Source of the DNA: Gammaproteobacteria bacterium
GTDB lineage: Bacteria > Pseudomonadota > Gammaproteobacteria > Xanthomonadales > Xanthomonadaceae
Assembly: GCA_025360985.1 (NCBI GenBank)
Contig: JANYBA010000034.1
Location: 1-5,691, forward strand
DNA length: 5,691 nucleotides
Direction of reading: 5' to 3'
Each line of letters begins with the position of its first letter. Positions within the stretch are counted from its first letter, which is position 1. Under the pieces are notes generated by a model. It did no database searches and was not told where the DNA came from. It was given only the letters and a program-made list of their open reading frames with translations. Both the position numbers and the translations under genes were made by a program. Shown in pieces: positions 1-4,601 of this stretch.

Positions 1-1227
1 CTCGCCGAAGCGCACGCGCAGCAGCTCGCCTTGCGGCAGATGCGCGAGCACCTCAAAAAAGCCTGGATCGCCGCCAAGGCCGAAGACTTCAAAACGGCCG
101 ATCGCCTGCTGGTCGAAGCCGATCGCCTCGTGCCCGGTTCCGACGAGACCATCGTGATGGGCTCGCGCATCGTCGAATGGCGACAGGCGCATACCGACGA
201 CCTGCTGGCGCAAGGCGACGCGGCGGTTTCGCGCCTGCAACTCGCGCGCGCCGACCGCCTGCTGGCCCATGCCGCGCGCATCGCGGCGCAACCAGCGCGC
301 GTGCAGATGCTTGGCGAGCGCATCCACCTGGCGCGCCACTACGGGCCGTTCAAGCCGGGCCAGGTCTTCGCGGAAAACATGGCCGTCGGCGCCAAGGCGC
401 CGGAGATGATCGTCGTGCCATACGGGCGGTTTGCCATGGGCGCCAACGACAACGATGCCGAGGGCCAGCCGAACGAACAGCCGCAACACGAGGTCGTGTT
501 CACGCGTGGCTTCGCCATTGCCCGCAACGAAATCACGGTCGGGGACTTCCGGCGCTTCGTCGCCGCCACCGGCTACCGCAGCCTGGCGACGCGGTTGGGC
601 AAGTCCACCGTGTACGACCTCAAGGGTGGCGTGCTTTCCGACCACCTCGGCGTCGACTGGCGCAGCGATCATTTCGGTCGCACGGCGCCGCCGGAGTTGC
701 CCGTGGTGCACATCGCGCTGGAAGACGCCCAGGCCTACGCGCGCTGGTTGTCGCGGCAGACCGGCGGCCGCTATCGGCTGCCGTCGGAAGCGGAATTCGA
801 ATACGTCCTGCGCGCTGGCAGCGCGCGCACCTATCCCTGGGGCGACGCCACCCCCCGACGGATCCTGGCCAACCTCGCTGGCGATGGCGACTTGTCGCCG
901 GTCGGTCGTCATTGGGACAACGCCGTTCCGGGTTATCGCGATGCGTTCTGGGGGCTGGCGCCGGTGCGCACTTTCCCGGTCGAACACTTCGGCACCTACG
1001 ACATGATCGGGAACGTTTCCGAATGGACCCTGGACTGCTGGCACGACAGCTACCAGCGCGCGCCCGGCAATGGTTCGGCCTGGATCAATCCCGGCTGTCC
1101 GCAGCAAGTGATCCGCGGCGCCTCATGGGACAGCGCGCTCGACCAGGCGCGTTCGGCGTATCGACAGCCCGCCGATGCCGGCACCCACAGCGCCCGGCTC
1201 GGGTTCCGGGTGGTGCGCGAAATATGA
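1..1227 (+). CDS. SUMF1/FGE-sulfatase-domain protein with helical repeat N-region (5' truncated)
   Basis: The frame is open from the window edge with no convincing start and RBS, so the true start is probably upstream; a TTG at 31 is the first possible internal start. Nucleotides 61-141 and about 202-297 encode two similar amphipathic helical stretches (pattern A..D...A..LL..A), resembling TPR-like helical hairpins. From about 395 the protein is a SUMF1/FGE-sulfatase fold: EITVGDFRRFV, RLPSEAEFEYVLRAG then YPWGD, TYDMIGNVSEW, VIRGASW and a terminal LGFRVVR all match the family's motif order. The C-terminal active-site cysteines of true formylglycine-generating enzymes are absent; the equivalent stretch is HSARLGFRV. 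I infer a non-FGE member of the broad SUMF1/EgtB/PvdO superfamily, with substrate unknown. Proteins of this class often carry kinase or repeat modules N-terminally, which cannot be checked here. The gene is followed after 13 nt by an M48 protease gene on the same strand. Confidence 0.88.
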   Translation, partial: LAEAHAQQLALRQMREHLKKAWIAAKAEDFKTADRLLVEADRLVPGSDETIVMGSRIVEWRQAHTDDLLAQGDAAVSRLQLARADRLLAHAARIAAQPARVQMLGERIHLARHYGPFKPGQVFAENMAVGAKAPEMIVVPYGRFAMGANDNDAEGQPNEQPQHEVVFTRGFAIARNEITVGDFRRFVAATGYRSLATRLGKSTVYDLKGGVLSDHLGVDWRSDHFGRTAPPELPVVHIALEDAQAYARWLSRQTGGRYRLPSEAEFEYVLRAGSARTYPWGDATPRRILANLAGDGDLSPVGRHWDNAVPGYRDAFWGLAPVRTFPVEHFGTYDMIGNVSEWTLDCWHDSYQRAPGNGSAWINPGCPQQVIRGASWDSALDQARSAYRQPADAGTHSARLGFRVVREI

Positions 1228-1240
1228 GCGGCCAGCCCCG

Positions 1241-2149
1241 GTGAACGCCAATCCTTTTGGCGCCGACGATCGCGCAACGGGTGCGCGCCGCGGCGGTGTC
1301 CGCTGGTGGGTGATCCTGGTCTTCGTCGCTTACGCGGCGTGGAATTGGTTCGGATCCCGCCAGACCGATCCGTACACCGGCGCGGCCGCGCACTACGGCG
1401 CCAGCCCGAAGGAAGAGGCGCAGTTGGGACTGCAGGCATTCCAACACGTGCTCGAACAGGAGCGGCCGTTGGACCAGCACGATCCGGAATCGCTGCGCGT
1501 CCAGAAGATCGCGCAGCGACTGGTGAGCCGCGCCGCCGACGTCGAGGCCGAACTTGCCGCCGAACACGGGCAGGCCACGCCCGGGCTCGCCACGTCCTTC
1601 GACTGGAGCGTCGCGGTGCTCGATTCGCCGCAGGCCAATGCCTTTTGCCTGCCGGGCGGCAAGATCGCCGTCTACACCGGTTTGCTGCCGATTACGGAAA
1701 ACGACGACGCGCTGGCGGTGGTGATGGGCCACGAGATCGCCCACGCGCTGCTGCGCCATGGTTCGCAGCGGATGGCGCAGCAGAAACTCGTGCAGGTGGG
1801 GCAGATGGCGGCGGGGGTCGCCGTCGGCGACATGGATCCGCAACGGCAGCGGATGCTGCTGGCGGCGCTCGGTGCCGGCACGCAATACGGATTGGTGCTG
1901 CCGTACGGGCGCAGCCACGAAACCCAGGCCGACGAAGTCGGACTCATGCTCGCCGCGGCCGCCTGTTACAACCCGCACGAGGCGCTCGGCCTGTGGCAGC
2001 GCATGGGTCAGCTCAATGGCGGCCAGCGCCCGCCGGAATTCGCATCCACCCATCCCGATCCGGCCAACCGGATGGAGCACCTGAAGGCGCTGATGCCGCG
2101 CGCGGAACAGTTTTACGGGAAGTATTGCGGCGGCAAATCGCCGCCCTAG
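1241..2149 (+). CDS. Membrane-anchored M48 family zinc metallopeptidase
   Basis: The product is 302 aa from the GTG at 1241. A start at the ATG at 1175 would overlap the upstream gene by 53 nt and add a low-complexity Pro/Gly-rich leader, so I prefer GTG, although its RBS is weak (GAGCGG about 9 nt upstream). A short basic N-terminus (RRGG) precedes one hydrophobic segment at residues about 22-37, which implies a signal anchor with the catalytic domain outside the cytoplasm; no lipobox cysteine is visible. M48 hallmarks follow in order: NAFCLPGGKIAVYTG (133-147), the zinc motif HEIAH (164-168), the third-ligand region HETQADE with Glu227 and Asp231, and THPDPANR near 270-277. It resembles periplasmic M48 peptidases of the LoiP/YcaL type more than the polytopic HtpX. 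It probably degrades or processes envelope proteins, but the substrate is unknown. It is likely co-transcribed with the SUMF1-domain gene, and its TAG stop directly abuts the phaR stop. Confidence 0.9.
   Translation: MNANPFGADDRATGARRGGVRWWVILVFVAYAAWNWFGSRQTDPYTGAAAHYGASPKEEAQLGLQAFQHVLEQERPLDQHDPESLRVQKIAQRLVSRAADVEAELAAEHGQATPGLATSFDWSVAVLDSPQANAFCLPGGKIAVYTGLLPITENDDALAVVMGHEIAHALLRHGSQRMAQQKLVQVGQMAAGVAVGDMDPQRQRMLLAALGAGTQYGLVLPYGRSHETQADEVGLMLAAAACYNPHEALGLWQRMGQLNGGQRPPEFASTHPDPANRMEHLKALMPRAEQFYGKYCGGKSPP
2129..2145. repeat. GC-rich inverted repeat at the end of the M48 gene
   Basis: GGCGGC (2129-2134) and GCCGCC (2140-2145) are perfect 6-bp arms around a 5-nt AAATC loop. They lie in the last codons of the M48 gene, just before its stop, at the junction with the convergent phaR gene. 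No T-run follows on either strand, so an intrinsic terminator is not supported. It could be a weak bidirectional stem or simple coincidence in GC-rich coding DNA. Confidence 0.3.
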
Positions 2150-2665
2150 TTACTGACGCTGGGTCGGGCGCCGGCTGGCGCGCGGCTTGTCGGCAGTCTT
2201 GGCGTCCGGGCGCGACTTGTCGCCGCCGCCGAGCCCGTTGATCAGGCCTTGCTGCAGGCCCTTGAGGATGTCCATGTTGCGCTCGGCGATCTGGTTGAGC
2301 AGGCCCCAGGGCGATTGCCCGACGAGGTTGCCGATCTGGGTGCGCAACTGTTGCTGCTGGTCGCTGAACACCTGGATGCTGCGCTCGAGGTAGCCGCCGA
2401 TGACTCCTTGCAGCGAATCGCCGTAGAAACGAATGACCGTGGTCAGCAGCTTGGTCGAGAAGATCGGCTGGCCGATGTCTTCGTGCTCGGCGATGACCTG
2501 GAGCAGCACGGCGCGGGTCAGGTCCTTGCCGCTGCGGGAATCGCGCACTTCGAAACTCACGCCTTCCATGATCAGCTGGCGCACGTCTTCCAGGGTGACG
2601 TAGCTGGAAATCTCCGTGTCGTAAAGACGGCGATTCGGATACTTCTTGATGATCCGGACATCCAT
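2150..2665 (-). CDS. phaR: Polyhydroxyalkanoate synthesis regulator/repressor PhaR
   Basis: The product is 171 aa from the ATG at 2665. Residues 4-64 form the PHB/PHA-accumulation regulator DNA-binding domain, beginning RIIKKYPNRRLYDTEISSY and continuing through VTLEDVRQLIMEGVSFEV. Residues about 70-110 (LLTTVIRFYGDSLQGVIGGYL, then a Gln run QQQQ) match the following PHB_acc region. The tail from 145 is basic and low complexity. Family knowledge: PhaR represses phasin and often its own gene, and is released by binding PHA granules. No phaC, phaA, phaB or phaP gene lies in this window, so the targets would be elsewhere. An in-frame ATG at 2689 would add 8 residues (MRPRAQAN); neither start has a strong RBS, and 2665 fits the family N-terminus better. 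The gene lies 86 nt after gluQRS on the same strand, so it may be read through from gluQRS or from its own promoter in the gap. Confidence 0.93.
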   Translation of the reverse strand: MDVRIIKKYPNRRLYDTEISSYVTLEDVRQLIMEGVSFEVRDSRSGKDLTRAVLLQVIAEHEDIGQPIFSTKLLTTVIRFYGDSLQGVIGGYLERSIQVFSDQQQQLRTQIGNLVGQSPWGLLNQIAERNMDILKGLQQGLINGLGGGDKSRPDAKTADKPRASRRPTQRQ

Positions 2666-2723
2666 GTTGGCTTGTGCGCGCGGCCGCATGGGGGATGGCC
2701 TGAGCATCGCGCTTCCGGGCGGA

Positions 2724-2746
2724 GCTTGCAAGCCGCAATCCGCAAT
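2724..2746. promoter_or_regulatory. GCA/TGC-rich block upstream of phaR, possible PhaR operator
   Basis: The gap between gluQRS and phaR contains a perfect 10-bp palindrome, GCTTGCAAGC (2724-2733), that runs into a tandem 7-bp repeat CCGCAAT-CCGCAAT (2733-2746). GCA therefore recurs every 7 bp at 2728, 2735 and 2742 (TGC on the strand of phaR). Published PhaR sites are described as TGC-rich, and PhaR proteins commonly autoregulate, so an operator is a reasonable inference. A poor sigma-70-like pair on the minus strand (TTGCAA at 2726-2731, then 17 nt, then GATGCT) would overlap it. No strong promoter is visible. Confidence 0.35.
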
Positions 2747-2751
2747 GGCGA

Positions 2752-3636
2752 TCACATTGCTGCGGTTTGGTCCGTGGGCGGAATCCGCAACGGATCGAAT
2801 CCGGCGATGGCGAGTTCGAGCAGGTGCCCGACCGACCTGGCGCTGGCAACGACATCTTCGTCCTGGCCAAGCTGGCGCCAGGCCAGGCGCAGGGCGGGCA
2901 GGGGATCGCCTGGATCCACTGGCGCGGCGGCGAGCGATTTCGACAGCTTTGCGCCGTCGGCATCGAGCAGGAGCGGCAGGTGCGCGTAGGTCGGTGTCGG
3001 CACCCCCAGGCATTGCTGCAGGAAAATCTGCCGCGGCGTCGAATCGAGCAGGTCGGCGCCGCGCACCACTTCGGTGATGCCTTGCTCGGCGTCGTCGACC
3101 ACGACCGCGAGTTGGTAAGCCCAATTGCCGTCGGAACGACGCAGGACGAAATCGCCGGTGTCGGCACGCAGGGATTGCCGGTAGTGGCCGCGGATCCGGT
3201 CGACGAAGGCGAGTTCGCGCTCTGGAATCCGCAGCCGCCATGCCGCTTGCCGTCCGGACGGGTGCTCGACGCAGGCCACGTGCACGCCGCCGTTCGCCGC
3301 GAGATCGCTGCGGCTGCAGCGGCATTCGAAGGCGAGGCCGTTTTCGCGCAAGCGTTCGAGTGACCGGGCATAGAGATCGACGCGCTCGCTCTGGCGGGCC
3401 ACCGGACGATCGGAAACCATGCCGAAAGCCGCGAGGTCGGCAACGTGCTGGTCGGCCATGCCCGGAACTTCGCGCGGAGGATCCAAGTCTTCGATGCGGA
3501 CCAGCCATTCGCCGCCGCGGGCACGCGCCAGCAACCAGCTGCCCAGGGCCGCCGTCAGCGAACCCAGGTGCAGGGGACCGGTCGGCGACGGTGCAAATCG
3601 GCCGCGGTAAGGTCGAAGCAGTTCGCTGGTGGGCAT
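2752..3636 (-). CDS. gluQ: Glutamyl-Q tRNA(Asp) synthetase
   Basis: The product is 294 aa, close to the usual length of about 300 for this truncated GluRS paralog that lacks the anticodon-binding domain. It activates glutamate and attaches it to queuosine at position 34 of tRNA-Asp. The class I Rossmann signatures are clear: RGRFAPSPTGPLHLGS (residues 11-26, HIGH-type HLGS at 23-26), VRIEDLDPPR (46-55), WAYQLAVVVDD (172-182), VRGADLL (191-197) and the KMSKS-type KLSKS (230-234). The zinc site is C105-x-C107 with C122, and His119 sits where the E. coli enzyme has a tyrosine ligand. The ATG at 3636 is preceded by AGGAAG at 4 nt and begins just before the conserved core; upstream in-frame starts would reach into the divergent promoter region. 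It is divergent from htpX. It is often found next to dksA in other proteobacteria, but dksA is not in this window. The alternative symbol is gluQRS (E. coli yadB). Confidence 0.95.
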   Translation of the reverse strand: MPTSELLRPYRGRFAPSPTGPLHLGSLTAALGSWLLARARGGEWLVRIEDLDPPREVPGMADQHVADLAAFGMVSDRPVARQSERVDLYARSLERLRENGLAFECRCSRSDLAANGGVHVACVEHPSGRQAAWRLRIPERELAFVDRIRGHYRQSLRADTGDFVLRRSDGNWAYQLAVVVDDAEQGITEVVRGADLLDSTPRQIFLQQCLGVPTPTYAHLPLLLDADGAKLSKSLAAAPVDPGDPLPALRLAWRQLGQDEDVVASARSVGHLLELAIAGFDPLRIPPTDQTAAM

Positions 3637-3640
3637 CCGG

Positions 3641-3646
3641 CTTCCT
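3641..3646 (-). promoter_or_regulatory. Ribosome binding site of gluQRS
   Basis: On the minus strand AGGAAG lies 4 nt (AGGA 6 nt) before the ATG at 3636. It fixes that ATG as the start in preference to the longer in-frame extension to 3675. Confidence 0.7.
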
Positions 3647-3650
3647 GGGG

Positions 3651-3677
3651 CTTGAATTTGCCCTGGCCGCCCCATAA
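3651..3677 (+). promoter_or_regulatory. Sigma-32 (RpoH) heat-shock promoter of htpX
   Basis: CTTGAA (3651-3656, preceded by GGGG) and CCCCATAA (3670-3677) are separated by 13 nt. This matches the known sigma-32 consensus (CTTGAA at -35, CCCCATnT at -10, spacer about 13-15), with only the last -10 base differing. It lies 43 nt upstream of the htpX ATG and points at it; transcription would begin near 3683-3686. E. coli htpX is known to be heat-inducible through sigma-32, so location and function agree. The element overlaps the leader of the divergent gluQRS gene. An overlapping sigma-70 reading (TTGAAT, 15 nt, CATAAT) is possible but has a short spacer. Confidence 0.75.
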
Positions 3678-3688
3678 TAAGCGTTGAA

Positions 3689-3703
3689 GCCGGCGACGCC
3701 GGC
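3689..3703 (+). other. Leader hairpin in front of the htpX RBS
   Basis: GCCGGC (3689-3694) and GCCGGC (3698-3703) are self-complementary arms around a 3-nt GAC loop, giving a 6-bp all-GC stem. It would sit near the 5' end of the htpX mRNA, 1 nt before the Shine-Dalgarno region. It does not include the RBS, so it may stabilise the leader or tune ribosome access; no function is proven. Confidence 0.45.
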
Positions 3704-3704
3704 A

Positions 3705-3711
3705 GCGAGGA
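3705..3711 (+). promoter_or_regulatory. Ribosome binding site of htpX
   Basis: GCGAGGA lies 8 nt before the ATG at 3720. It favours that ATG over the in-frame TTG at 3684, which would fall at about the predicted transcription start of the heat-shock promoter. Confidence 0.65.
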
Positions 3712-3719
3712 ATCCTTTC

Positions 3720-4592
3720 ATGTTCAAGCGTATCGGTTTGTTCCTGGCCACCAATCTCGCGGTCATGATCCTGCTCAGCCTCGTGCTGACGGTGTTGCAG
3801 GGCTACTTCCATGTCCGCCTCGGCCGCATCGGCTTCGACCTGGTGATCGCCACCGTGTTCGGGTTCGGCGGCGCGCTGTTCTCCCTGGCCATCTCCAAGT
3901 GGGTGGCCAAGCGCATGACCGGCATGCAGCTGATCGAGCAGCCGCGCAACGCGACCGAGCAATGGTTGGTCGAGACGGTGCGCCGCCAGGCCCAGGCCGC
4001 CGGCGTCAAGATGCCGGAAGTGGGCATTTACGAAGCGCCGGAAATCAATGCTTTCGCCACCGGCCCGAGCCGCAACAATGCGCTGGTGGCGGTATCCACG
4101 GGACTTTTGCGCGCCATGAGCCGAGACGAGGCCGAAGCCGTGCTCGGGCATGAACTCAGCCACGTCGCCAACGGCGACATGGTGACCATGGCCCTGTTGC
4201 AGGGCGTGCTGAACACCTTCGTGATCGTGCTCTCGCGCGTGGTCGGCCGGATCATCGACAGCGCCATTTCCGGGAACCGCGAAGGCGGCGGCCTGGCCTA
4301 CTTCGTGATCGTCAATGTGCTCACGATCGCCTTCGGCCTGCTCGCCCAGGTTGTGGTCATGTGGTTCAGCCGCTGGCGCGAGTTCCGCGCCGACAGCGGC
4401 GGCGCCCGCCTGGCCGGCAAGGAAAAGATGATCGGAGCCTTGCAGCGCATTGCCCAGAGCAGTGGCGAGAGCACGCTGCCGTCGGTGGTCGCCGCATTCG
4501 GCATCTCCGGCGGCATCGGCCAGGGCCTGCAGGGCCTGTTCATGAGCCATCCGCCGCTGGCGGTGCGGATCCAGCGCCTCAGGGAAGGCTGA
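3720..4592 (+). CDS. htpX: Heat-shock inner-membrane zinc protease HtpX
   Basis: The product is 290 aa; E. coli HtpX has 293. HtpX is an inner-membrane M48 protease that cleaves misfolded membrane proteins, with its active site on the cytoplasmic face, and it works alongside FtsH. The protein starts MFKRIGLFLATNLAVMILLS, the typical HtpX first membrane segment (residues about 4-23), followed by a second at 39-58. The zinc motif HELSH is at 144-148 within VLGHELSHVANGDMV; membrane segments near 162-180 and 195-216 follow; then REFRADSGGARLAG supplies the third ligand Glu221 and Asp225. FMSHPPLAVRIQRL closes the protein as in other HtpX. The ATG at 3720 is chosen because it has an RBS and matches the family N-terminus. 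It is transcribed divergently from gluQRS, apparently from a sigma-32 promoter, and ends 3 nt from the convergent fimX-like gene. Confidence 0.96.
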   Translation: MFKRIGLFLATNLAVMILLSLVLTVLQGYFHVRLGRIGFDLVIATVFGFGGALFSLAISKWVAKRMTGMQLIEQPRNATEQWLVETVRRQAQAAGVKMPEVGIYEAPEINAFATGPSRNNALVAVSTGLLRAMSRDEAEAVLGHELSHVANGDMVTMALLQGVLNTFVIVLSRVVGRIIDSAISGNREGGGLAYFVIVNVLTIAFGLLAQVVVMWFSRWREFRADSGGARLAGKEKMIGALQRIAQSSGESTLPSVVAAFGISGGIGQGLQGLFMSHPPLAVRIQRLREG

Positions 4593-4601
4593 GCTTCAGC
4601 C
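4587..4601. terminator. Inverted repeat carrying the stop codons of both htpX and the fimX-like gene
   Basis: GGCTGA (4587-4592) and TCAGCC (4596-4601) are perfect 6-bp arms around GCT. The left arm is the Gly-stop of htpX; the right arm, read on the minus strand, is the Gly-stop of the convergent gene. An alternative stem, CTCAG (4578-4582) with CTGAG (4589-4593), is mutually exclusive with it. No T-run follows on either side, so bidirectional termination is only a possibility. Confidence 0.35.

Noticed and set aside
1175..1240. ATG at 1175 as the M48 start
   Set aside because: It would overlap the upstream gene by 53 nt and add a Pro/Gly/Ser-rich leader; the GTG at 1241 leaves a normal short N-terminus before the membrane anchor.
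177..1244. A 355-codon + strand open frame overlapping the SUMF1-domain gene
   Set aside because: It is an Arg/Ala-rich out-of-frame shadow; the SUMF1 motifs lie in the other frame. Its last codons (ATG at 1224 onward) give only six residues before the stop.
1085..2080. A 331-codon minus-strand open frame opposite the M48 gene
   Set aside because: It is antisense to a gene with clear M48 motifs; its His/Arg/Gly-rich product has no recognisable family.
2129..2145. Intrinsic terminator between the M48 gene and phaR
   Set aside because: A 6-bp GC stem exists but there is no T-tract on either strand, so it is listed only as an inverted repeat.
2013..3524. A 503-codon open frame on the minus strand
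   Set aside because: It overlaps the phaR and gluQRS genes in another frame, has a low-complexity Ser/Arg/Ala/Pro composition and no domain signature.
3673..3680. TATTAT on the minus strand as a -10 box for gluQRS
   Set aside because: No acceptable -35 lies about 17 nt upstream (the position reads CCGGCG), and the same bases are better explained by the htpX -10 element.
2666..3766. The phaR reading frame stays open far upstream, to about 3766, suggesting a 538-residue fusion protein
   Set aside because: The extension runs antiphase through gluQRS, is Arg/Pro-rich without recognisable motifs, and PhaR homology begins only at the ATG at 2665. It is an artefact of high GC content.
3555..4550. 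A 331-codon minus-strand open frame opposite htpX
   Set aside because: It has a His/Ala/Asp/Gln-rich antisense composition with no motif, while the opposite strand encodes unmistakable HtpX.
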